This document shows, in pieces, positions 54,721 to 64,000 of a DNA stretch of 64,000 bases (its first letter is position 1; the number at the start of each line of letters is the position of its first letter). The translations under genes were made by a program, and so were the position numbers. The notes under the pieces were generated by a model. It did not search any database. It was not told where the DNA came from and saw only the letters and a program-made list of their open reading frames with translations. The stretch comes from Whalleya microplaca (Eukaryota; Ascomycota; Sordariomycetes; Xylariales; Xylariaceae): NCBI GenBank assembly GCA_022497155.1, contig MU385769.1, forward strand, positions 186,001 to 250,000, read 5' to 3'.

Positions 54721-56130
54721 GATTATATAGTTTTATCGGAAATTAGCGCCTCGGCTAATTATATTATTATAAAAATAAGTTGTTAGCGAATTATTATTAT
54801 ATTATTTTTAGGCAAGCTGGCGACTAAGTACCGAACTGCTATAATAAAAGTTATAAGTTTAAATTAAGGCCTGTATTAAGCGGAACCTTTAAAAATTACT
54901 GTATTAAAGCCGCGGTAAGCTATAAAAAATATTATATGTTTGTAATAAAAGCTCCAGCTTTAAGTACTATCGGCGAAAATTAGTTCCGACTAAAAGATAT
55001 TTATAAAACTAGTTATTACGTTAGCTTTTAAAAGGAAGTTTGGGGTAAAAAGTGAAATATATGCTTAAAGTTTTCTGTTATAGTATTACGTATATTTTTT
55101 AAAATAACTTTTATATTATATATATTTTTATTTATAGTTATAAAAAACTTATTTGTATTTTCGATTAATTATTTTAACCGATTTATATATGTATTTAAAT
55201 ATTATATTAATAGTTTATTATTTATAAAATATTTTAGCTTTTTAAAATCTTAAGGCCTAATATTTATAATATAAGATTCGGCCTGACTATTATAATTTTA
55301 GTTACTTTACGCGCCCGGAAATAGTATCTTTCGGTAATTTAAATTAAATAAAAATAAATTATATAGCCGAAAAATAAAAGATTACGTCGCTTATATATAG
55401 CTAAAAACCGAAGGCCTTATATAGGCGGCGTTTAGGGTTTTTATATTAACGGTATTAATAATTTTAAAGCGAGTGTTAAGTTTTTTGTTATATTCGGAAT
55501 TTTGTAATAATTACGTAAATTTTACTAGTTTTTTATTTTTATTATATAACTTTCGAAATAAACCTACCTGTTTTATTTCGGGTATAAAAAGCTCGCTTTC
55601 GAAAAAGCTACCGGGTATGTTAGATATATTAACGGAACGGAAAAAAATAAAAAAAAGCGAGAATACGTAACGTATATAAAGCTACCGGCTCGAGAATATA
55701 ATTCGAGATAGAATATTTAGTATAGAAAAAATAAATAAGGCAATAGTAGAGATAATAAAGTAAGGCTATCGATTATTCGGGATAATATAAAGGATTATAT
55801 ATTAATATAATTACTTTTAGTATACGTATATATAGGCGAAAAAAAAAGAAAATAAAATTTTACGTGCGGGAAATTTTTTTTTCGTATTATATAAAGGCGG
55901 TAGAAAAAGCGGTGGGCTTTTTTGCCGGATATATTTTATATTTATAATTTAATAATATATTAAAGCGGGAAAAAAGCGGGGCAATATGTTATAAAAGGAG
56001 CGAATTTAAAGTAAGAGATAAGTAATAACGACTAATTAAGTTATTAAAGCTTTAAGGCATATATAAATATACGTGTTAGTTTAAGTAAAACTAGAAAATT
56101 TAAATTACTAGATAACCGTAATATCGGCTT

Positions 56131-56533
56131 GTTATCGGGGACGAAAAATAGGACGGATTAGGCTAGAAAGGAAGCTTTAGTGATTTAATGATTTTAGTAA
56201 GGTAATTTATTTAAGAAGAAGTAAAATTAATTTTTCGCTAGCTTATTATAACGGGAACGCTAATAATTAGCCTTTTTAAACTATATTAATTATTATACCG
56301 GAAATAAAAACGATATTCGATTAATGTTATCGAGAACGAAAAGCACTAAAGTATTAATAAAATTTAAAGTATTATAATAACTCTGCCGTATTGCTTATTA
56401 TACCGAGAACGGAGATAGTATTTAAATAGTTTGTTATCGGGGAACGAAAAGTAGGCTAAAGGTAATAATGTAACGGATTATAGCTTTTTAGAATTGCGTC
56501 GATTACGATCGGCTGCTATCGGGAACGAAGAAT
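56131..56533. repeat. Dispersed repeat TATCGGGAACGAA in the Ty3 leader
   Basis: Five copies of a roughly 18-20-base motif (consensus gttatcgggaacgaaaa) occur at about 56,131, 56,326, 56,398, 56,433 and 56,514, irregularly spaced by 35-195 bases. They lie between the gag remnant and the right LTR, that is in the untranslated leader of the element. Function is unknown. Confidence 0.6.
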
Positions 56534-56661
56534 AAAAGGATCGATTTTTATTCGGCGTAATAATTAAAGCTATAGATCGGCTTTAATAACTAATAAAAGC
56601 GTTAAGGGGATCTGTAAATTAGTTATGGTAACTATAATGGAATAAAGTAGGTGCTATTATT

Positions 56662-56835
56662 TAAAAAGGGTTATTATAAGGTAGTAGTATATATTATAAA
56701 ATAGATAGAGATTTAATATTTAGGTTGTAGCAGGGCTGTAATCCTAAATGCTTAGGATCTTTTATTTTTTTTATTTACTATTTTATTTTATCTAATTTAA
56801 GCTAGTTTAAAGGGCCCCTTTGGGGCCCTGTATCA
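56662..56835 (-). repeat. Ty3 element LTR, right copy (5' LTR by coding direction)
   Basis: 174 bases, beginning TAAAAAGGGTTATTATAAGG and ending GGGGCCCTGTATCA, flanked on the right by TTTAT. On the coding strand it starts TGATACAGGGCCCC, a normal TG start. A hairpin-forming GGGCCCCTTTGGGGCCC is better preserved here than in the left copy. Confidence 0.88.
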
Positions 56836-56840
56836 TTTAT

Positions 56841-58150
56841 ATATCTTTATAATAAAGTTATAAAGTTTGCCGATAAAGCTTTATTTCCGCTATATATTAA
56901 CTTCTGCGTTTATTAAAAAGTTTTTACTAAAAAGCTATTATTTAAAGGCTTCCTAGTTTTTGCCGAAAAGGAGGGCTTTCGTTAAAATATTAAAAATGTA
57001 ACTAAAATAACAGCTACGCCTAGCTTTAACGTCAAACTTATATTTTCTAACTAATTCTTTTATAGCAGTATTATTATTACTAGCGTTATTAAAAGTAAAA
57101 TAGCCGACTTTATTTTTAATTTCGAATTTATTAAAAATTATAGCAATTTCGCCTGTAATATTAATACCGGTATGGCGTATTATAATTTCGGGTATGCCTA
57201 AAATTAGCTTATAAGGTTTATTATTTTCGTCCCGGAAAAAATACGTAATACTATATAAACTGTGCCGGTTTTTTAATTTTTATTTATTAAATAAAATATA
57301 TATAAGCCCGGGGTTTTTTTTAGTACTTTAATAATTTTTTATTTATATAAATAATACAATTCGAGAATTCGAGCGTAAATAATTGGGTAAGATAAATAGG
57401 CATCTCGTTTTTAAACTAATAGATTTAAATAGTCGAATATAGCGCGTAATTATTTATTCTCTATTGCTAAAAAAAGTAGATTCTCGGAAATAATTTATTC
57501 GATAACGAGCCGCTAGAAATGTTTAATATTGAAGTTTTAAATAAAAGTATTAGCAATTTATTAATCCCGCACGTTAAAAAGGTTTAATTTAAGCTGTTTA
57601 AAAATTCTAGCAGGCTTTCGGGATAATACTTTTTTGTTTTTAAGCTAGTATTTAGATTTCTTTTCTTTAAAAAAAGTAATAATATAGTAATTAGTTTATA
57701 AATGGTTTAAGATATTTTAAGTACTATTAGGTAAATAACTTGCTGCTTTAAGGTCTTTTTTCTTAATATAAGTTTTATATACCTACTTACGTTTAAGGGT
57801 ATTCGGGCTTTCGATATTATAACTATATAGCTAAACTTAAAAGCGAAAGTTTTTATTACGTTCGGTATAAATTTAATTAAGGTAGCGTTTTTAAAGCTTG
57901 GTTTCGGTATTAAAAAGCGTTTAAAGAAACGCGAGAGAAATAAGATTAAGTGTTCCGGAGCTTTCGGGAATGTTTTTAAAAGGAATATTATCGGATAAGG
58001 TTTCGGAGGTAGCATTTTCGGAAGTAACGTTTTCGGTAAGGTTAATAAAAGGAGTTGAATTTTATAAGTTAAAAGGAGTTAAACCTTATAAGCTAAAAAG
58101 AGTTAAATTTTATAAGCTAGGCTTTAAAATAAAGTTATTCGAGCTTAAAA
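56841..58150 (-). pseudogene. hAT transposase, N-terminal and catalytic part (RIP-inactivated)
   Basis: Reading minus from about 57,700 to 56,841, the frame follows the fungal hAT pattern: LRAIFDYLNL, a stretch corresponding to the first catalytic Asp region (now LFNK plus a stop where families have FDGW), NRHSLYSI, FFRDENNKPYKLILGIPE, RHTG, then KVGYFTFNNASNNNTAIKELVRKY, in which Asn replaces the second conserved Asp. Stops are TAG/TAA at former Trp/Gln codons and Asp-to-Asn changes recur, all G-to-A on the coding strand as RIP produces. From 57,700 rightward to about 58,150 the N-terminal region is only loosely readable. The frame stops dead at the LTR of the Ty3 element (56,835) and resumes at 48,592. 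Confidence 0.85.
58051..58122. repeat. 24-base tandem repeat, three copies
   Basis: Copies begin at 58,051, 58,075 and 58,099 (ggagttgaattttataag and variants). They lie at the N-terminal edge of the hAT transposase remnant and leave a reading frame open on plus, hence the repetitive EFYKL/KPYKL peptide there, which I regard as non-coding. Confidence 0.75.
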
Positions 58151-58513
58151 GGCTAGATATTATATTAAAGGCTTAATAAAATATATTTAAAAATAATAAT
58201 AAAGTATTAGTAATTATAAATTATTAAAAACTTAAAAAGATAAAAATTAAAAAAGACTATATATATATAACGTATATTTTAGAGGTAACGCGCGTAATAA
58301 TCGGTAGTATTTTTTAATAAAAAAGCGGTAAAATTGTTAATAATTTAAAAAAAGGGTATTAATCGGTTATTTTTAATAAAAAAGGGTAAAAACTAATTTT
58401 CCACTTTTAAAATATTTTACGCTAATATTAATTATACGTTTTAAATACGTAAAGTAATAATTAATTAGTTAAAAATGCATATAAAATATATATAACGCAT
58501 ATATACCTTATAG

Positions 58514-58844
58514 TGTCTTAAGATAAGGTGTTAAAGTAAAACAAAACTGAGATATTAGGTTAAAAATAAATGTATATTAGCTGCTAAAGCTATATATATA
58601 TAACTATTTAACTATTTAGTAATATTTTTAATAAAAAGTGAAGGAGATATAAGGGAAAAAGTCAGCTAAATATAGGTATGTAATTTATTATAAATTGCCT
58701 TATAAAGTGCTTTATAAAGTGCCTTATAAATACCTTATAAAATGCCTTATAAATACCCTGTGAAATGCTTTATAACGTAGCTTTAAAAGGCTTTTAATAG
58801 CTCCTAAGCTGCTATTAATACCCGTAATCCCCTGCCCCATTACA
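58514..58844 (+). repeat. LTR of the short element, left copy
   Basis: 331 bases containing an internal run of TGCCTTATAAA-like subrepeats (about 58,697-58,780). It is less RIP-altered than the right copy. Confidence 0.78.
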
Positions 58845-59340
58845 TTCCTCCCTGATTTTTCAGCTAGCGTCCACGCAGCTGAAAAATCTGAAAAAAAAAA
58901 AAAAAATGAAAACACGCCCCACACTTGAATGCCTGACCTTCAGATCTGAAAAAAAAAAAATTTTTCACCCCAGGGACCTTAAGGTAACAGGTCAGATAGC
59001 CACAGCTATCAGCAGCAGCAGGTCAGGTCAGGTGGCCATAGCTTATAGCTGATCAGCAGCAAGTCAGGTGACAGCAGGTGACAACAGGTCAGCTAGCCAC
59101 AGCTAGCCACAGCTTTCAGCAGGTCAGATAGCCACAGCTATCAGCAGCAGCAGCTACAGCAGCTCAGATCAGGTGACCTCCCTGTAAGCCTCCCTAGCAG
59201 GTGACAGCAGGTGACAGCAGGTCAGCAGGTGACAGCAGGTCAGCTAGCCACAGCTTTCAACAGCAGCAGCAGCAGCAGCAGCTAACAGCCTCCCTTGCTG
59301 CTGAAGGTGGCATTCAAGTAATGTGGTATATCAAGGTGTA
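58845..59340. repeat. Un-mutated CAG/GGTCAG low-complexity interior of the short LTR element
   Basis: A GC-balanced island inside the AT-rich block. It starts with an inverted repeat (CTGATTTTTCAGCT at 58,852-58,865 against AGCTGAAAAATCTG at 58,877-58,890) and A-tracts. Then come many copies of CAGGTGACAGCAGGTCAG, CAGGTCAGCTAGCCACAGC and AGCAGCAGC, ending in (CAG)7 at about 59,261-59,281. CpA steps are abundant, so RIP has not acted here. A 63-codon frame at 59,201 is a by-product of the repeats. Confidence 0.85.
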
Positions 59341-59825
59341 TAAAAGTGTCATCCGATATCGTCGTCCATACAAATTATATACGTGTCAATAGCTGGCTAC
59401 ATCCAGCCATATACCAACAGCATAATCAGCTTGTTACCGTTACCTATATAAAATAGACAGGTTTATATATAAAAATATACGGTCTGGTATTTCTGGTATT
59501 ATCGCGCTCTATATTCCTAGTGTCCTAGTATATAAAAAAAAGAAAATTCGTAAATCGTAGGTAATAAGTGACGTAAATGTAATATATAAATAAAACAGCT
59601 GGCTGGTTATCGATCGAGCATATAGCTTAATTCGATTTATATAAAAAATAAGTGGCTATTGGACGAAATGAAATATTCGCGTGCGAAAGTAAGTTTAATA
59701 ATATATATTTCAAGTGGCTATTACTAGTAAATTCTATGCCTTTATAACGTATAATATAAAAGGACTATTTTTACTCGATTAATTAAAAGGTAAAGAAGTT
59801 AAGGCTTATTTAGGGGTAAGCTAAA

Positions 59826-60156
59826 TGTCTTAAAACAGGGTGTTAAGGTAAAACAAAAGTGAGATATTAGGTTAAAAATAAGTGTATATTAGCTGCCAGA
59901 GCTATATATATATAACTATCTAACTATTTAATAATATCTTTAGTAAAAAGTAAAGGAGATATAAAAGAAAAAGTCAGCTAAATATAAATATATAATCTAT
60001 TATAAATTGCCTTATAAAATGCCTTATAAAATGCCTTATAAATACCTTATAAAATGCCTTATAAATACTTTGTAAAATGTCTTATAACATAGCTTTAAGG
60101 GGCTTTTAATAGCTTTTAAGCTGCTATTAATACCCGTAATCCCCTGCCCCATTATA
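59826..60156 (+). repeat. LTR of the short element, right copy
   Basis: 331 bases, collinear with the left copy including the TGCCTTATAAA subrepeats. Differences are nearly all transitions. Confidence 0.78.
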
Positions 60157-60570
60157 ATAATACGCGAAAGTACGCGCTATATTAAATATAAAATATTTTA
60201 AAAATATTAAAAAACCTTATTTATAATTATTATTTTAACTATAATAGCTTATAATAAATATATAATTAACAATATAATAAAAAGGCTAAATTAATTATAA
60301 CACTATAATATTAGTAATTAGTTTATATAAATAAATATAATAAAATATCCTTAATTATTACTTTTATTAGCGCTTTTTTAAACCTTCTCCTCCTTTATAT
60401 TTAGCGCTTTCGGGATAACTGTAATATTTTCACTTTTTTTTACTCCTATAAAAGTTTATAAACCGGTTTGTAATTACTATAGCGAACTTTTCGGCATCGG
60501 CTGCGGTATTTTTAATATACGTTTACTATTATAGCTTCGAGATCGCAACCTTTCGGCTTTTGTTTATTAT

Positions 60571-60835
60571 TAAAGCTTTAAAATAATTACCTATTGCCCC
60601 GTTTAGTTATTATGGGGTATAAAGTGTATTAGTGCTATTTATAAGTTATCTAGATTTTGCCCGGTTTTAAAATCGGCACCCATTAAGATTACTTTATTAT
60701 TATAGCTTTAAAATAAGCACCTATCGGGGTTTATTTACTATTAAGGCTTTAAAATAATTACTTAATCGCCCTGTCTAATTATTATAAGGTATAAAGTGCG
60801 TTAGTGCTATTTATAAATTATTTAAATTTTGCTTT
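60571..60835. repeat. Degenerate ~92-base direct duplication
   Basis: Segments 60,571-60,664 and 60,744-60,835 both run from aaagctttaaaataattac to gtgctatttataa and on to attttgc, with C/T and G/A differences. The offset is about 173 bases. It is a tandem duplication inside the hAT element's right arm. Confidence 0.65.
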
Positions 60836-61866
60836 AGTTTTTATTTCGAGATTATAAAATAGCTAATAAAAATCTGGTATACTTAAAAAAAGGGATAATT
60901 AAAAGAAGGGATAATTAAAAAAAGGATAATTAAAGGGAGAGATAATTATATAATATTTAATAATAAAGTTAAAAAAAAAGTTAGAAAGGTTAAAAAAAGG
61001 TAGGTTGAAAGGCAGCTATTTATATATAAAGATTTTAATTTAGAAAATAAGTAACTTTTATATTAAATATCTTTTTTATTTCCTTAATGTAATATTAACG
61101 TTAAAATAATATTAATAATAGGTAATAAGTAAGTAAATAATAGGTTTTTATAATAGTTACTATAGGTTAAATAATATAAAAAGTTATTAGGAGGCGCGAT
61201 AGCTATTATATTTATTACTATTTAAGTAAAAGAAATAGCAAAATTCATATAAAAAAGGCGGTAAAATTGTCGACAATTTAAAAAAGGTCCAGCAATCGCT
61301 TTTATTTATTATATTATATTAATATATAAATAAATATATTATTAATATTAATAAAGCTAATAAAGCTAAGCTTTATAACTTTTATTAATTGCTGCTATAA
61401 ATAATATATATTCGAAATAAATTTTATATTATTAAAATTACCTTACTTAAAGCTATCTAATAGTTATAATATCTTTATATAATTATTTATATTTTATAAT
61501 TAAATAACTATATTAAGTCGGAATAAAACGTTATATATATTAAATTGATTAAAAAAATTTAAAGAATTTAATTATATTAATTATATATTTATCAGACATT
61601 AATCAAGAAAGTTATAAGCTAGTATTATTAATTAACATACGGATATTTTTTATAGCTATATAAGGCTAAACAAGCTACCTGTTAATAGCATTACTACCTT
61701 TACTAATAATTACTAATAACGGACCTCCTATTCTACAGTTAGTCTACCTACCTACCCATTTCTACTTACGATGGCTTCAAGTGGACGTGGATTAGTCAGC
61801 AGCAGGGTTAGATGGAGTGGAATGGAGTGGAGTGGCTCCCATAAAGTGGCCCACGCGTGGATTAGC

Positions 61867-61895
61867 GTGGAGTGGATTACAACCTTGGCCTTCAT
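61867..61895. repeat. hAT right terminal inverted repeat and target duplication
   Basis: GTGGAGTGGATTACAACC and the following CTTG form the right inverted repeat (61,867-61,887), with the duplication GCCTTCAT at 61,888-61,895. GGAGTGG motifs repeat just inside (about 61,811-61,875). Confidence 0.8.
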
Positions 61896-62254
61896 GGCGA
61901 TCATGATAAGTATCATGGCCCTCTAATTCTGCGATGGTAGGAAGGTGATGACGAATGGGTCACAGAAATCTTCAGAGCTCAATGAAAGCATATCGAGCCG
62001 TCACATAAGCTGAAGATCGAAAGTAATTTGTATACCCCTAGCAACACCACTAAGAGCCCTAAGGAGGATACCTCTAATTTTGATTCACAAGGTGGTAGTG
62101 TGCTAAGCGACCGAACCTCGAATAAGGTCACCATCTCTAGATTCCTACGGTTATGAATTCCTACAGGTGGCATCTGGATGGTGTAAGATGATAAATGCAT
62201 TGGGAGTGCCAAGGTTCTGTTATTCCTGAACCAGGCATGCATTCTTATTCTTCA
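61896..62254. other. Right host flank of the transposon
   Basis: Balanced-composition DNA between the hAT target duplication and the hydrolase remnant. Frames on both strands overlap and lack features; no gene is supported. Confidence 0.55.
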
Positions 62255-63322
62255 TCAGGGGGGGCCGCTTGGTGGCTCTCCATTTCTCTCTGTTGTGGAC
62301 CTACGAAACCAACCCATTTCCTCTGTTACTTCGTACATCCAGCTCAAGCCATATACTTTCTGCTTCTTGTTTCGGGCGAAGTAGAACAGTCCAACAGCAT
62401 AGTAGTCCCAGTCGAACATGGCGCGAGTCAGCCACGCATCCCTGTTTAAGGGGAGGAAACTGTAGACGTCAAAGTTATCCTTGCGGTAGTATTCAAGATC
62501 GCAGAGCGATTGCGGGACTGAATTAAGCGTGAACGCCAAGCGTCCCGTTTCCTCCCGCAAGAACACATTGATTCTGATTCCGAAGCCCTCGTAGTCGCCG
62601 ACATAGTCCTGCAACCCTGCCTCCTTCTGTGTTATGTCACGGTCCTCGCACCACTCAACCAGTATGTCCTCGAACCATTTCTGGTGCAACTGGGCTTCTT
62701 TCTGCGCTAGTTCGAGAAGGTCTACTTGAGGCTTCAGATCAAATAAAGCTTGGGTAAATATCTTGACGGCAACATCGGCGGCGTCGCCCAAATCCATCCC
62801 GTTCGCCATCGCCACGACGGCACTCGACGTTTCGGGGAACACGTACATCGAGGATGCAAAGCCGCTACAATTCCCACTGTGTCCTATGAAAGGCAATGCG
62901 CCGGACTCCCTGCCAAGGACATATCTTTTGTTGTATTCATCGGGATTCTGCTCTCGCACCCTGTGATTGTGACCAATAGCTCCGAATCCCGCACCGGGGA
63001 GGTGGCCGCGATACCAGCCGAAGCAATAGTTTACGCCGGGCTCTACTTCGCTTTGGGGACTCCATATAGCGGATAACTCCCGGATCGGGTTTCCGGCTGG
63101 TGTCGATCGGGAAACTTGTGCTTCGAGAAGGGCTTTTGCCCATGTGAGCATATCGCTGACAGAGCTTCGCACACCTACTGCTGCTAGCGTCGGCGTGTTC
63201 TTCTCATCGGTAAAACCGGGCGTTTTGACCTCGGCGAAAGATTCGTCGCGGAGTTTTGCATAACTTAGTTCCTGGTGCATTCCATTGTAAACAGCTAACA
63301 GCTTCCAGAGGAGAGCCAACAT
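62255..63322 (-). pseudogene. Serine beta-lactamase-like hydrolase, C-terminal part only
   Basis: A 355-codon open frame. It matches the C-terminal half of fungal beta-lactamase-type serine hydrolases (class C/esterase-like): LSYAKLRDESF, TPTLAAVGVRSSVSDMLTWAKALLEAQ, FGWYRG, the KTG-equivalent GHSGNCSGFASSMYVFPETSSAVVAMANG, then DAADVAVKIFTQALFD and a long C-terminal extension. The N-terminal part with the nucleophile motif SxxK and the YxN-type Tyr is absent: the frame opens abruptly at MLALLWKLLAVYNGMHQ. No SxxK-containing exon is visible on minus up to the window edge, about 680 bases. It is either a 5'-truncated gene or one with a distant first exon. Codon use is normal and no RIP-type stops are seen, so truncation is recent or the model is incomplete. 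A catalytically active product is unlikely from this frame alone. Confidence 0.75.
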
Positions 63323-64000
63323 CTGTTGATACTAACAATTCAATCGTGTTAGCAGATGGGTTGAGCTATAAGACGAGTTAGGTTCGATTCCTAACAGCGC
63401 TACCAAGCGCTATATGGTATGTTCTGGCCCCTGAGAGCTTTCCCACACTACTTATAACAGCTTGGTGGGGCTTGTCTGCCCATCAGCCTATCAATCCGTC
63501 AGCCCTGTCAATTGGATGCCCCACATTGCAAGAGCTGCACGAGCTACGGATACATGTACAGAGTACATAGTACATGTACCTTGTAGTATGTACCTTGTAG
63601 TATGTACCCGGCAGGCCGGCATGGTCTCTAACTCTTGTGCCGGCTACGACGTAATGTTGATCGTATCCTTCATCTTCAACAAGTTTTTTTGTTTTGGTCC
63701 TACAGCCACCCATCTGCTCAACGAGCGTCGTAATGAGCGTTGTCATTCAATTAATATACTGTCACTAAAGTGAATAGTTGTCAAATCAGCATATCGATAT
63801 CGACACGGTTGCAATTGAGCAGGATTACAAGTGGCAATTCAACATCCAAGAAGCTTCTAGTTGATGCAGTATCTGGACATTGGCTCTATTCTCTCATAAT
63901 ACTTGCTATTATATTACCCTCACAGGCCATTCAACTCGCCTGGTATGGCATCGAAGCGGGAGCCTGGTCGCGGTCCATCGACGCGGTCCCCCATGCGATT
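63323..64000. other. Edge region with short repeats; possible gene start
   Basis: A tRNA-like T-arm fragment lies at 63,378-63,394. Two tandem copies of CCTTGTAGTATGTA lie at 63,579-63,606, next to several GTACATGTAC-type palindromes. Near the end, CCCTCACAG at about 63,924 could be a 3' splice site opening a plus-strand frame (AIQLAWYGIEAGAWSRSI) that runs off the window. This is too short to call a gene. Confidence 0.35.

Larger units (their letters stand above)
48598..56835 (-). mobile_element. Ty3/gypsy LTR retrotransposon inserted in the hAT transposase
   Basis: Two equal 174-base long terminal repeats (48,598-48,771 and 56,662-56,835) enclose 7.9 kb. The 5-base target duplication TTTAT is perfect at 48,593-48,597 and 56,836-56,840. 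Coding remnants run on minus in the order gag (about 54.7-53.7 kb), reverse transcriptase (about 52.0-51.4 kb) and integrase (about 50.3-49.5 kb); integrase after reverse transcriptase is the Ty3/gypsy order. All frames are broken by RIP-type stops. Removing the insert plus one TTTAT restores the hAT reading frame exactly, so the insertion site and boundaries are well supported. Confidence 0.9.
58514..60156 (+). mobile_element. Short non-coding LTR element (TRIM-like)
   Basis: Two equal 331-base direct repeats, 58,514-58,844 and 59,826-60,156, both begin TGTCTTAA and end CATTACA or CATTATA, enclosing 981 bases without coding capacity. TG...CA ends, equal lengths and small total size fit a terminal-repeat retrotransposon in miniature. 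A purine-rich stretch (aggggtaagctaaa) precedes the right repeat and suggests plus orientation. A clean target duplication is not certain: TTATAG (58,508-58,513) and TTATAA (60,152-60,157) would fit if the repeats end at CCCCA. It lies inside the hAT element, beyond the transposase N-terminus. Confidence 0.75.
47080..61887 (-). mobile_element. hAT DNA transposon carrying two nested LTR elements
   Basis: Both ends can be seen. Left terminal inverted repeat 47,080-47,100 begins TAAGGTTATAATTTACT; right terminal inverted repeat 61,867-61,887 begins, on the complementary strand, CAAGGTTGTAATCCACT. The 21-base arms match at 17 positions and all four differences are transitions of the RIP type. They are flanked by an 8-base target duplication, GCCTTTAT (47,072-47,079) and GCCTTCAT (61,888-61,895 or one base inward), with one C/T difference. 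Eight-base duplications and CA-starting ends are hAT hallmarks. Subterminal GGAGTGG/CCACTCC repeats occur at both ends. The transposase lies inside on minus. Subtracting the two nested LTR elements leaves about 4.9 kb, a reasonable size for an autonomous fungal hAT. Confidence 0.88.

Noticed and set aside
57707..58015. 102-codon minus-strand frame in the right block
   Set aside because: It overlaps the N-terminal edge of the degraded hAT transposase. The peptide has no recognisable motif and the frame is open by chance, helped by the repeats at 58,051-58,122.
59201..59392. 63-codon frame with a Gln run
   Set aside because: It is produced by the CAG and GGTGACAGCA repeats of the short LTR element; no start context or conserved sequence.

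Overview
The window looks like nuclear DNA of a filamentous ascomycete (Pezizomycotina, probably Sordariomycetes-like). The genes are split by many short introns of about 48-67 bases with GT(A/G)NG donors, CTAAC/CTGAC-like branch sites and CAG/TAG acceptors. The gene families (NACHT/STAND protein, Zn2Cys6 factor, PDR-type ABC transporter) are typical of such fungi. Composition is strongly two-speed: GC-balanced gene islands are separated by very AT-rich blocks full of TpA with little CpA/TpG, while CpG survives. That is the footprint expected of repeat-induced point mutation (RIP). I cannot name the species.

Layout. (1) 1 to ~25,600: AT-rich, RIP-degraded repeat DNA with no intact gene; only simple repeats and quasi-open, unidentified coding remnants are visible. 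(2) ~25,600-47,079: gene island. On the minus strand it carries a small anchored hypothetical gene (26,224-27,047), a small two-exon gene (28,137-28,563), a 1,150-residue NACHT protein (33,024-36,813) and an 11-exon Zn2Cys6 transcription factor (38,046-40,682). On the plus strand it carries a weak small ORF (27,774), a mitochondrial-type zinc alcohol dehydrogenase in five exons (30,488-32,153) and an 11-exon full-size PDR ABC transporter of 1,505 residues (41,273-46,332). The transcription factor and the ABC transporter are head to head over a 590-base shared promoter, which suggests a regulator-transporter pair.

(3) 47,080-61,887: one nested transposon. The outer element is a hAT DNA transposon with 21-base terminal inverted repeats and an 8-base target duplication (one C/T difference). 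Its transposase reads on the minus strand, with RIP-type stops and Asp-to-Asn changes. It is interrupted by an 8.2-kb Ty3/gypsy LTR retrotransposon (48,598-56,835; 174-base LTRs; 5-base duplication TTTAT). Deleting that insert and one copy of the duplication restores the transposase reading frame. A second, 1.64-kb LTR element without coding capacity (58,514-60,156; 331-base LTRs) sits beyond the transposase. Its interior is a strikingly un-mutated CAG/GGTCAG-rich tract.

(4) 61,888-64,000: GC-balanced DNA with the C-terminal part of a serine beta-lactamase-like hydrolase (62,255-63,322, minus) that lacks its catalytic N-terminal half, and a tRNA-like T-arm fragment just upstream.

Functionally the island reads as accessory genome: a possible allorecognition/immunity-type STAND protein, an efflux pump with its likely regulator and an alcohol dehydrogenase, enclosed by silenced, RIP-mutated transposons.
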